Part shown: piece by piece, positions 7,086-15,222 of the stretch | Layout: each line of letters starts with the position of its first letter | How positions within the stretch are numbered: the first letter of the stretch is position 1 | From: CAZMCH01 sp964564735 | GTDB taxonomy: Bacteria; Poribacteria; DTPJ01 | Length of the DNA stretch: 31,348 nt | NCBI GenBank assembly: GCA_964564735.1 | Contig: CAZMCH010000047.1 | Coordinates: 1-31,348, forward strand | Direction of reading: 5' to 3' | Position numbers and translations under genes: made by a program | Notes under the pieces: generated by a model | The model's database searches: none | What the model was told of the DNA's origin: nothing | Seen by the model: only the letters and a program-made list of their open reading frames with translations

Positions 7086-8483
7086 ATGAAAATCCTTTTA
7101 TTATCGCCCCCTTATGTTCCTGAATACATGCGAAACGCCAGATGTGATTTTGTTTCGCTGTCTGCAACGCAATGGTTCCCGATATGGCTTGGATATTGCG
7201 GATGCTTCCTTGAAAAAGCTGGTCACGAAGTCAAATTGATTGATGCGCCTGCTTACAATCTGAACCATGATCAGACAGAGGCAATATTTCTTGATTACAA
7301 GCCTGACCTGTTAGTTGTCTATACAGGCACAAAAAGCGAAGACAATGACATAAGTTTCACAGAAAGGCTTATCTCAAAATGGGATTGCCCGTCAATACTT
7401 GTTGGACCTTATTTTTCCATTGATCCTGTAAAAACTCTCAGCAAAAGCCAAAAACTAAAATATGGTGTCCAAAGTGAATTTGAGAAACCTATACTTGAAT
7501 TTTTGGATGGCAAAGACCCAAAAGACATTAAGAACCTTATCTGGCGAGATAATGACGAATTACATACTAACGAAACCCGTCCATATCTCTCTGGTGAAGA
7601 ACTAGACGAATTTCCATTTGTGAGTGACTTTTTCAACCGTCAACTTAATTTCAATTACTATAAAGCCCCATCTGAATATCATCCCTTTATGGATATTATG
7701 ACAGGCAGAGGCTGTAAATGGGGGCTTTGCACTTATTGCCTTTGGGTTCATTCTTTCATAAAGGGCAGGACATACAACACCAGAAGCATAGAAAATGTTA
7801 TTGACGAATTCAATTTCATAGATAAAAAGATACCAAAAATCAAATCAGTAATGATCCAAGATGACACTTTCACTACCGAAAGAGCAAGGGAGTTTTCAGA
7901 AGCAAAAATAAAGTCTGGAAACAAACTAAAATGGTCTTGCTATGCTCGTGGAAATATGGATTACGAGACTCTAAAACTAATGAAACAGGCTGGTTGCAGA
8001 AACCTCCATGTCGGCTTTGAATCAGGTGATCAAAAGGTTTTGAGAAATATCAAAAAAGGCTTAACAAAAGAGATAATGACAAAATTCGCCATAGATGCAA
8101 AAAAGGCTGGTTTACAGATTCATGGCGATTTCGCAATTGGCTTTCCTGATGAAACCATAGAATCAATAAACGAAACTATTGAATGGGCTTGTCAGATAAG
8201 ACCTCATACCGCACAGTTTCAATTGATGATTCCATTTCCCGGAACGCCTTTCTATGATGAACTTGAGAAGAATGGCTGGCTAGAGAATGGCGCGCCTAAT
8301 TATCCGAATATGTCAAAAGAGGAACTCGAAAAAATGGCAAAGAAAGCATATCGTTCTTTCTATATAAGCTTGCCATATTTCAAGAGCATGTTAGCGCACC
8401 CTTACGAATTATTCTTCAGCAGATTAAAGACTTATTATCGTGCTATACCTGCTGTTTTCTGGAAAAAATGGGATGTTCGTTAA
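7086..8483 (+). CDS. B12-binding-type radical SAM enzyme
   Basis: 465 residues. Residues 1-145 form a Rossmann-like region of the cobalamin-binding type (MKILLLSPPYVPEY at the start), but no DxHxxG is seen. The radical SAM core begins at TGRGCKWGLCTYC (206-218). The cluster cysteines C210, C215 and C218 are spaced Cx4Cx2C, one residue longer than the standard Cx3Cx2C but known in this subgroup. HVGFESGDQKVL and GDFAIGFPDET further on are standard core segments. Members methylate unactivated carbons or rearrange substrates; BchE-like, HpnP-like and other hopanoid, lipid or natural-product enzymes belong here. It starts 8 bp after the methyltransferase, in the same run as the GT-C genes, so modification of a glycan or its lipid carrier is a reasonable inference. 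Confidence 0.85.
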   Translation: MKILLLSPPYVPEYMRNARCDFVSLSATQWFPIWLGYCGCFLEKAGHEVKLIDAPAYNLNHDQTEAIFLDYKPDLLVVYTGTKSEDNDISFTERLISKWDCPSILVGPYFSIDPVKTLSKSQKLKYGVQSEFEKPILEFLDGKDPKDIKNLIWRDNDELHTNETRPYLSGEELDEFPFVSDFFNRQLNFNYYKAPSEYHPFMDIMTGRGCKWGLCTYCLWVHSFIKGRTYNTRSIENVIDEFNFIDKKIPKIKSVMIQDDTFTTERAREFSEAKIKSGNKLKWSCYARGNMDYETLKLMKQAGCRNLHVGFESGDQKVLRNIKKGLTKEIMTKFAIDAKKAGLQIHGDFAIGFPDETIESINETIEWACQIRPHTAQFQLMIPFPGTPFYDELEKNGWLENGAPNYPNMSKEELEKMAKKAYRSFYISLPYFKSMLAHPYELFFSRLKTYYRAIPAVFWKKWDVR

Positions 8484-8498
8484 TCGGAGGGGATTTTT

Positions 8499-8618
8499 AT
8501 GGAATTCTTAAAAAAGGCATGGATACAAATTACAATTGTATTATATATAGTCCTAGTTTATGCAATCTATTGGATATTTTTCACATCATCAATAAAAAGC
8601 CTATGGTCTTCATTTTAA
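8499..8618 (+). CDS. 39-residue single-span membrane microprotein
   Basis: A short frame, MEFLKKAWIQ... ending SSF, with a strong CGGAGGGGA ribosome site (8485-8493) 5 bp before the ATG. It lies between the radical SAM stop (gap 15 bp) and the next GT-C-like start (gap 13 bp). Residues 8-29 form one hydrophobic segment (WIQITIVLYIVLVYAIYWIF), preceded by KK, which predicts the N-terminus inside. Tight spacing and the ribosome site argue for a real gene. No family is recognised. It may be an accessory subunit of the neighbouring membrane enzyme. Confidence 0.7.
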   Translation: MEFLKKAWIQITIVLYIVLVYAIYWIFFTSSIKSLWSSF

Positions 8619-8631
8619 GGTCTTTCCTATA

Positions 8632-10455
8632 ATGTCTAACCTTATCTTTCTAATAATACTCATTCTGATAGGCTTCATATCAGGCAAGCATATCCTAAAG
8701 CTTTTCAAAATCCAGAATATCAATCATCTTACAAACTTTATGTTTTCTACTGCCATTGGATTAGCAATCATAGGCTATATAATTTTAGTATTAGGATTGT
8801 TTGGTTTGCTTTACAAATGGATTTGCCTTGTGTTAATATCTTTACTCCTCATATTTTCTCTATGGAATCTGACAAAATCCCGATATGTAATCATTGAAAA
8901 TATAAGGAAAATTCCTAAATATGCTATGCAAATAAAGGAAAAAAAGTTTGAAGCTGTTCTTCTTTTTATGCTTTTTGTCTATTTCATTTTGAATCTTTTT
9001 ATATCTCTTTCCCCTCCGATAGATTTAGATTCGCTTGTGTATCATCTTGCTATACCAAAGATATGGATACAGAATCACAAAATTATATATATTCCCTTCA
9101 TTTTGGCATCAGAAATGCCTCTTATGACAGAGACTCTTTACGCACTTGGGATGATGTTAACTAGCGAAATTTCCGCTGGATTGATAATATGGGCGTTTGG
9201 CTTGCTTTTGGCTTTGTCTATCATATCTTTCTGCAAAGATAATTTTTCGTATCAAATTGGGCTTTTGGCTTCATCTGCATTATGTTTTACTGCTCTCTTT
9301 ATCAACACTTCTACAAGAACATTAGTTGACATTGTAACGACATTTTATGCTTTTCTTGGTTTCTATGCTTTCATTAACTATATAAAAAATGACGAAAGAA
9401 AATGGCTTATTTTATGCTCTCTGATGTGTGGTTTTTCCGCTTCAACAAAACATTCTGGCTTAATACCTTTTATTATTTTGTTTATAATGATTTTTATAAC
9501 AGAGATAAGACGAAGAAAGCTAAATGGCATTAAGAACATTGTATTATGTGGAGTTGTATTTTTTGCTATCCCACTAATCTGGTATATTAAGAGCTTCATT
9601 AATACAGGCAATCCAACAGTCATATATTTCACAAAGATATTTGGTGGAAGGAATCTATTACCAAAGGATATGTCAACGCTTGTTGTATCTTGGCGATCTC
9701 TTTATGGTTTTGATAACAAATCACTAAATATTTTAGTATTACCACTGAGGCTTTTAGCAAGTTCCTTCTTTACAGGTCCTGATTATTGGCATCTTGGGGC
9801 ATTTATTATAGCTTTTGTTCCTATTCTAGTATTCATTAGAAAAATTGACAAACCTATAAAGTATCTATTGCTATATTCTCTATCTAGCATTATCTTATTT
9901 TCAGTTGTAACGAGCCAGACACGCTTGGCAATGCCTGCCTATGTTGGATTATTCATTGTTGGTTCTTATTCGGCATATAGAATTTTTGACTATATGAATA
10001 ATTATAAAAGTATCATTCAGATAATTATTATCGCTTCTCTTATTATAAATGCAGACCCTTTAATAAACGAAGTTATTAAAAGATTCCCAGTCGCAGTTGG
10101 ATTAGAAAACAGAGAAGATTATATAAAAAGGCGGGTCGAAACATATAAAGCCATTGAATATGCAAATCATAATTTGAATAAAGACTCAAAAGTGCTGACG
10201 ATGGACGCAAGGGGCTTTCATTTTGATATACCCTATATAGTAGGTAGCCCGAATTTTCAAGGATTTATAATATTTGACAATATTAGCAGTATATCACAAC
10301 TTTCGGATATGATTAAAGAGAAAGGGATAACGCATATTTTAACAACAGATAGTATTGCAGAATCCGTTATCCCTTTCTGGAATGAGCTAAAAAATAACCT
10401 TATTCCTCTATATTCCTCTGGAAACCTTTATCTATATAACGTCAGTTCGATATAA
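8632..10455 (+). CDS. GT-C family glycosyltransferase-like membrane protein
   Basis: 607 residues with many hydrophobic segments from residue 3 onward. After the segment at about 107-125 comes LSPPIDLDSLVYHLAIPKIW (126-145). This acidic first loop (D131, D133) followed by YH is typical of ArnT/PMT-like GT-C enzymes that use polyprenyl-phosphate sugars in the periplasm. The last 100 residues are a soluble domain (SKVLTMDARGFHFDIPYIVG ... IKEKGITHILTTD) that aligns with the C-terminus of the GT-C-like protein at 3764. A weak AAGG precedes the ATG. The final codons (NVSSI and the stop) lie inside the terminal repeat of a palindromic element, so the C-terminal tail was probably shaped by that insertion. 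Confidence 0.75.
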   Translation: MSNLIFLIILILIGFISGKHILKLFKIQNINHLTNFMFSTAIGLAIIGYIILVLGLFGLLYKWICLVLISLLLIFSLWNLTKSRYVIIENIRKIPKYAMQIKEKKFEAVLLFMLFVYFILNLFISLSPPIDLDSLVYHLAIPKIWIQNHKIIYIPFILASEMPLMTETLYALGMMLTSEISAGLIIWAFGLLLALSIISFCKDNFSYQIGLLASSALCFTALFINTSTRTLVDIVTTFYAFLGFYAFINYIKNDERKWLILCSLMCGFSASTKHSGLIPFIILFIMIFITEIRRRKLNGIKNIVLCGVVFFAIPLIWYIKSFINTGNPTVIYFTKIFGGRNLLPKDMSTLVVSWRSLYGFDNKSLNILVLPLRLLASSFFTGPDYWHLGAFIIAFVPILVFIRKIDKPIKYLLLYSLSSIILFSVVTSQTRLAMPAYVGLFIVGSYSAYRIFDYMNNYKSIIQIIIIASLIINADPLINEVIKRFPVAVGLENREDYIKRRVETYKAIEYANHNLNKDSKVLTMDARGFHFDIPYIVGSPNFQGFIIFDNISSISQLSDMIKEKGITHILTTDSIAESVIPFWNELKNNLIPLYSSGNLYLYNVSSI

Positions 10456-10760
10456 AAATGTAACCACCAAGACACCAAAACACAAAGTAGCACAAAGGAT
10501 TTAAGATTTAACGTAGCATTTTTGAAAAATTGACAACATGAAAATCCTTTATTTGTAATAGTTTATCTTATGATTTCATTTTTCCAAAAATCAGAGATAA
10601 TCAGCGTTATGCAGTCAGCGAAAATCAGCGGACTATTCCTTTTTTTGCAACGTTAAAGGATTAAAGATTGTATGTTCCCAATCTTAATTTTTAATTCTTG
10701 CTTCGTGCCTTTGTGTCTTGGTGGTCCATACAAACTCTTATGTCGAACTCACGTTATATA
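10433..10760. mobile_element. 328-bp palindromic MITE-like element
   Basis: The ends are imperfect inverted repeats of 23 bp (10433-10455 and 10738-10760, two mismatches; core ATAACGTCAGTTCGATATAA). Inside, ACCACCAAGACAC (10463-10475) is matched exactly by its complement at 10713-10725. Weaker pairing continues inward, for example TTTAACGTAGCA against TTTAACGTTGCA. No ORF is present, so it is non-autonomous. It fills the whole space between two convergent genes and gives the upstream gene its stop codon. A one-ended relative lies at 29367. Confidence 0.7.
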
Positions 10761-10768
10761 AGTTAAAT

Positions 10769-12178
10769 CTACCTTAATCCATCGTTCAATATTCTTATCA
10801 CAAAATCTACATCAGAAGAATTGACTATAATTGGTGGCTTTGTAATAATTGTTGATGCGCCTTCTTTATAGCTCTGTAATCTCACAAAAAGCCCTTTATC
10901 AAGACAAGTTCTATGAAATTTACTTGCTATCTCTCCATTTACAAGGCTTATTCCTGCAAGATGGCGATAACCTGTTATCTCAACGATTTTATCTACATAT
11001 TTCTGCTGGAGTTTGCGTAATTCGTCAAAATAGTAATTGCCAATAGACTCGATATGTTCTGAGTTATTTCTCACTATCTCCAAGACGACGAGTCCCGCCA
11101 ACGCCGCCATATCCGCATTGCCATTAGTGCTTATCGAGCTATACTGATCTTGGTTATCCAAACAGCATTTACTTAATGTATATGCAAGTGGCGAATATCC
11201 CGCAGTTAACCCTTTGCCGATTGACAATACATCAGCTATTCCATTATGTTCATTGGACATAAAAACTTTAGGACTCCACATGCTTGTTTGAATCTCATCA
11301 AGAAAAAGCACAACATCATTTTGGACGCATAATTTTTTTGCTTCCTGCATATAATCAGGATTAATATATATTGCCCTGTTATTCATCAAGACAGGTTCTA
11401 TTATCATAACCGCTATTTTTTCGTCTTTGCTTTTGGCATATTTGCTGAATAATGCACGCAAATTATCAATATCATTCGGTTTGGCATATTCAATTATCAC
11501 ATTCCTAAAAAGCCATTCCCACATTCCTCTGAGGCGTTGCTCAAAAAAGTCTGTTCCATGATAATTCCCTTCCTGCATAATAAAGACAGGAATCATGCCC
11601 TTATGAATCTCACAAAAGCGATATAATATGCCCTTTAGACCCGTGCTTACTGCGACTGTGCCTGTATCGACGCTTGTGACTCGGTTCAAGCGATCATCAC
11701 TTTTTACTATTTTATCAAAAGTAACGTTATCATAAGCGTTTGCGGATTTTACCAATTCCCTTGCTAATAGTTTAACAGGCATTCCCGGTGTGTTATTATG
11801 TGTATCGTCAATAATGCCTAGATTTCTCGCTTCATTAAGAAGATTATCAAGTATTGGATAATGGTATCCAAGCGGAAGCTGATAATGTCCGCCTGTCCAA
11901 TCTATTTGCAGGACTTTGCTTTCTGTTATCTTAAATATGCCATATCCAGTAAGAATATCATCACTTATTGGTTTTTGATAGCTTTTAACAAAAGTGCTTT
12001 TATCTAACTGATCAAAATCAGGGATAAATTCCAGCTTTTTTCCAACCATATCCATAAGTTCGTCTGCTGTTCTTTCTCTTAGAAATGTATATGCTGTCTT
12101 AACTGCTTCTGTATAACTATTGCCAAATATACCATCAAGAGAAATATTGATATTTCTAAATTCGCTTGCGATATTCAC
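10769..12178 (-). CDS. Class III PLP-dependent aminotransferase
   Basis: 469 residues from a GTG at 12178. Family marks: FLDEIQTSMW (D294 binds the pyridine nitrogen), then the Schiff-base lysine K322 in SIGKGLTAGYSPLAY, and the acidic segment IIEPV before it. Class III enzymes include ornithine, GABA and glutamate-semialdehyde aminotransferases and some sugar aminotransferases. The N-terminal 90 residues are not distinctive and the substrate is not evident. A TTG at 12196 is also open, but it overlaps the GGAGG that would serve it; that GGAGG lies 11 bp before the GTG, slightly long. It follows the nitrilase-fold gene by about 60 bp in the same direction, so an amino acid or amine pathway shared with that amidohydrolase is likely. 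Confidence 0.8.
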   Translation of the reverse strand: MNIASEFRNINISLDGIFGNSYTEAVKTAYTFLRERTADELMDMVGKKLEFIPDFDQLDKSTFVKSYQKPISDDILTGYGIFKITESKVLQIDWTGGHYQLPLGYHYPILDNLLNEARNLGIIDDTHNNTPGMPVKLLARELVKSANAYDNVTFDKIVKSDDRLNRVTSVDTGTVAVSTGLKGILYRFCEIHKGMIPVFIMQEGNYHGTDFFEQRLRGMWEWLFRNVIIEYAKPNDIDNLRALFSKYAKSKDEKIAVMIIEPVLMNNRAIYINPDYMQEAKKLCVQNDVVLFLDEIQTSMWSPKVFMSNEHNGIADVLSIGKGLTAGYSPLAYTLSKCCLDNQDQYSSISTNGNADMAALAGLVVLEIVRNNSEHIESIGNYYFDELRKLQQKYVDKIVEITGYRHLAGISLVNGEIASKFHRTCLDKGLFVRLQSYKEGASTIITKPPIIVNSSDVDFVIRILNDGLR

Positions 12179-12230
12179 GATATTATTTTCCTCCAATTGT
12201 CTTTATTTATAGGATGCAAATAATCCTTTT

Positions 12231-12251
12231 AATCAGCGTTCTATTCCTTTT
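12231..12251. repeat. 21-bp repeat fragment also present inside the 10433 element
   Basis: AATCAGCG-NN-CTATTCCTTTT occurs here and at 10623-10643, differing only at the two central bases. Here it covers the stop codon and last codons (EKE) of the nitrilase-fold gene. Confidence 0.45.
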
Positions 12252-13182
12252 CTGGATCATCTGCATCATAACGCCCATTGAAACGTGCTAAAAGCTGTTC
12301 TTTCGTTTGTGGATTTCCATTCCCATCAAGAAAGAATTGCGTCCAAGCTGGTCGAGTTGATGGATCGGTAAGGATTGAATATGCTTTGACGTTCCGAATG
12401 TTGCGATTTCCTAGCCTTGGTATCCATAATCCGCCGTATTTGTGTTCCATACGAACCTTGAAAGGCTCTAATACAAATGTTTTGTAACTCGGTGGTTCTG
12501 ATGGTAGTTTGCCGAGTAATTCGCCTTGAGAGTCAACAGCATAGCTTCCACCTAGAAATATTGACATGACTATTGGTATCTCGCTATCAAAAGCCCTTGC
12601 TGGAACGATATGACCCATATCATCACCGATTGACTGATGAATGATTATATCCGCACCAAGCAAAGCTTCACATCTCACAGTTTCAGGAAAAAACATATCC
12701 GCGCAGATGCTTATGCCATATTTAACGCCATCATATTCAATCGGTTCAAATGATTCCCCTTGCGACCAGCCCCACCAAGTTTGTTCACCCAAATTTGCCT
12801 GAACTTTGTTATATTTCCCGATAAAATCTCCATCAGGGCTTATCATAAATGCTGTATTATATAGCTTTCCTTCTCTTTCCTCAACCAGCGAACCCAATAT
12901 AGCTGTCGATATTTCCTTTGCCAGATTTACATATCGCATATACCATAAGCCATCAGCGGGGATCGGTTCTGCAAGGCTATTCATAGCTTCTTCAGACGGA
13001 TAAGGCCAGCCAGAGATAGCATATTCAGGAAATACGATAATATCAGGTGAGTCTTTTTTCGCTTCCCTTGCCAAGTTTGCCAAAAGGCTAAAATTTGCCT
13101 CAAAGCCGGGATTTCCATCTTTGCTATGATCATTTCCTGCCTGAAGTGCAGTTATTCTGACTTTTCTATCATTTTCTTGCAT
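12241..13182 (-). CDS. Carbon-nitrogen hydrolase (nitrilase superfamily)
   Basis: 313 residues, cytoplasmic. The catalytic Glu-Lys-Cys triad is visible: E53 in IVFPEYAISGW, K126 in GKYNKVQAN and C160 in GISICADMFFPE. These enzymes hydrolyse amides, carbamoyl groups or nitriles, so ammonia release from a small amide is the expected reaction. The ATG lies 3 bp after the stop of the beta-helix lipoprotein gene, with AAAAGGAAA in the end of that gene as ribosome site, so the two are clearly in one transcript. Its stop falls in a repeat fragment shared with the 10433 element. The specific substrate is not readable; the aminotransferase downstream suggests nitrogen metabolism. Confidence 0.88.
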   Translation of the reverse strand: MQENDRKVRITALQAGNDHSKDGNPGFEANFSLLANLAREAKKDSPDIIVFPEYAISGWPYPSEEAMNSLAEPIPADGLWYMRYVNLAKEISTAILGSLVEEREGKLYNTAFMISPDGDFIGKYNKVQANLGEQTWWGWSQGESFEPIEYDGVKYGISICADMFFPETVRCEALLGADIIIHQSIGDDMGHIVPARAFDSEIPIVMSIFLGGSYAVDSQGELLGKLPSEPPSYKTFVLEPFKVRMEHKYGGLWIPRLGNRNIRNVKAYSILTDPSTRPAWTQFFLDGNGNPQTKEQLLARFNGRYDADDPEKE

Positions 13183-13185
13183 GTT

Positions 13186-15195
13186 TTATTTCCTTTTCAA
13201 CCCGATCTTCTCAATAGGAATCTTCTTGAATCCTAGCTTATAGGCAGGCGAATCCTCTTTTAGTTCAAAGCTCTCAGGTGGTTGCTTAACAAAGTGCGGG
13301 TCCTCATCAACAAGGTTATCTTTGACTGTAACATAAGGCTTTGCTTCGTTATATATACCATCCCATCTGCCACCGACAGAGATATTGCGTGTAACTAGAT
13401 TTCCTTTTGGCGCCGCTGGTTCATCATTTAAGATATTCACTAATTCAGGATAGCGTTTTGACCACAATTCGTTTTTATATGGCATGTCATTTAGCCTATC
13501 AGTCATAGTGGTATCAACATGATCACTAGCCCAACCCATAGCTCTTGCGTCAATATGGATAGATGGCACACAATCAACAAAGATATTATTCTCAATTGTG
13601 CAATCTCTTCCACCACCGATAAACGCTGCCATAGTTACTTTATAGAAAAGATTTCCATAGATCAGCGTTCCACAATACATATCATCAAGATATACACCAA
13701 CACAGCCTTTTCCCTCAAATCCGCTGATGTCATGCAGATAATTATATCTGATTTCAGTTCCGCGCATCGTCCAATCACGACCCGAATATATTGCCCCTGC
13801 GTCATTTGACTCATAGCAAACGTTGTAAATCTCGTTATATTCCATAATGTGATCGTTTCCACCGAACATTATAGCTATATGGGGTGCATCATGCAGGCGA
13901 TTATTGCTTGCCCTATTTCCAACGCCACCAATTGATATAGCGGATTGATACATGCGATTCCATCTGCCATAGTTATATATATCGTTATTTTCTGCAAAAA
14001 GTCCGGCGGGAGTCAGTGTTGTTCTTTCTCCACCAGATAGAGAAATTCCGCCATTGGCTATCTCATATATATCACAACCGATTACTCCGTTGTCTGTTCC
14101 ACCTGATATTGTGATGCCTCTGCCAAGATTCCGCAATGTGCAATTAGATATGCGATTGCCTGTTCCACCAGACATAGTTATAGCAGTATCCCTTGTTGCC
14201 TCAAAGGTCATACCTTCAATTGTTATGTATGAAACATCATTCATATTGATCGCTGTTTTCTGGATAGAAACGACAGCCTGTCCACTTTCAATTGGTGATG
14301 GCGGATAGAAATATAAAATGCCTGTCTCACGATCAAGATACCATTCATTAGGCATATCTATTTCAGCGAGTATATTTAGCGCATAGAACCATTGACCGAT
14401 ACGATAGCCATATCCATGATAGGGTGGTTTTACAGAGATGATGTGTTTTTCAGTATCTATCGATTCTACAGGATGACGTTGATCTGACCAATCCCAGAAC
14501 CAGTATCCATGAACCCATGGGTCTTTTTCGCCGACCCATCTCTTTGGACGATCTCCTTCATACATGAATTTACCGATCTGATCGCCTTTAGTGCCTCTAA
14601 CGTCAACAGGTTCACCGCCTACAAGCCCAACTATCTTTATAAAACCATCATTTGGCCACCGTGATAATGTCATCGGCTTATCATTGAAGAAAAGCTCTAA
14701 TCCTCCACCATTAACATTGCCATAGTCCGTTATACCTAGTGATTTTAAGTCAGCCTGATAGACTTTGCCATGCACTTCTGGATCAAGACGCTTTAGCACT
14801 TCTTGATCTGTGACAAGCTCAAAGTTATTAACAACCCTGCCCCCCGTGATACGAACTTGATCGCCTTCTTTTGCTTTGTATATGATCGGCGCATCTTTTG
14901 CCCCAGAATCATCTGCATTTAGCTCAAATACCTTTTCTCTCTGATATACTCCTCCAGCTAATTCGATAGTAATGCCATCTTTTGGGAGACCTGACAATTT
15001 TTTGATTTTGCGAATCTCATCTCTTGCGCGCTCTAATGTAGCAAACGGTTTATCTGCTGTGTGACCAGAATTGCTGTCGTTACCATTTACAGCAACATAT
15101 AACGTCAAGCCCTTTGATTCAGACATCTTTTTACCCTCCATACATCCTGAAATGACAATAGTTGAAATAACAAGTAAAAATAGAATAATTTTCAT
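13186..15195 (-). CDS. Secreted lipoprotein with right-handed parallel beta-helix
   Basis: 669 residues. A lipoprotein signal (MKIILFLLVISTIVISGC, lipid cysteine C18) directs it to the envelope. After a DUF1565-like start (LYVAVNGNDSNSG ... FATLERARDEI) comes a middle region with LELFFNDKPMTLSRWPNDGF. Then a long series of short strands with recurrent G-N-x-I/G-G turns (TGNRISNC, TDNGVIGC, VGNRASNNRLHD, IEYNEIYN, IRYNYLHD, IENNIFVD) makes a parallel beta-helix as in pectate lyases and related polysaccharide-acting proteins. Polysaccharide binding or cleavage outside the cell is likely; the exact activity is not assignable. It lies 27 bp after the methyltransferase gene, with AAAGG before the ATG, and 3 bp before the nitrilase-fold gene. 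Confidence 0.82.
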   Translation of the reverse strand: MKIILFLLVISTIVISGCMEGKKMSESKGLTLYVAVNGNDSNSGHTADKPFATLERARDEIRKIKKLSGLPKDGITIELAGGVYQREKVFELNADDSGAKDAPIIYKAKEGDQVRITGGRVVNNFELVTDQEVLKRLDPEVHGKVYQADLKSLGITDYGNVNGGGLELFFNDKPMTLSRWPNDGFIKIVGLVGGEPVDVRGTKGDQIGKFMYEGDRPKRWVGEKDPWVHGYWFWDWSDQRHPVESIDTEKHIISVKPPYHGYGYRIGQWFYALNILAEIDMPNEWYLDRETGILYFYPPSPIESGQAVVSIQKTAINMNDVSYITIEGMTFEATRDTAITMSGGTGNRISNCTLRNLGRGITISGGTDNGVIGCDIYEIANGGISLSGGERTTLTPAGLFAENNDIYNYGRWNRMYQSAISIGGVGNRASNNRLHDAPHIAIMFGGNDHIMEYNEIYNVCYESNDAGAIYSGRDWTMRGTEIRYNYLHDISGFEGKGCVGVYLDDMYCGTLIYGNLFYKVTMAAFIGGGRDCTIENNIFVDCVPSIHIDARAMGWASDHVDTTMTDRLNDMPYKNELWSKRYPELVNILNDEPAAPKGNLVTRNISVGGRWDGIYNEAKPYVTVKDNLVDEDPHFVKQPPESFELKEDSPAYKLGFKKIPIEKIGLKRK

Positions 15196-15222
15196 GTTTT
15201 TGACCTTTATTTTCCCTTTAAA

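Noticed and set aside
12179..12196. TTG start at 12196 for the aminotransferase
   Set aside because: It overlaps the GGAGG. The GTG at 12178 is preferred, though its 11-bp spacing is somewhat long, so this is not certain.
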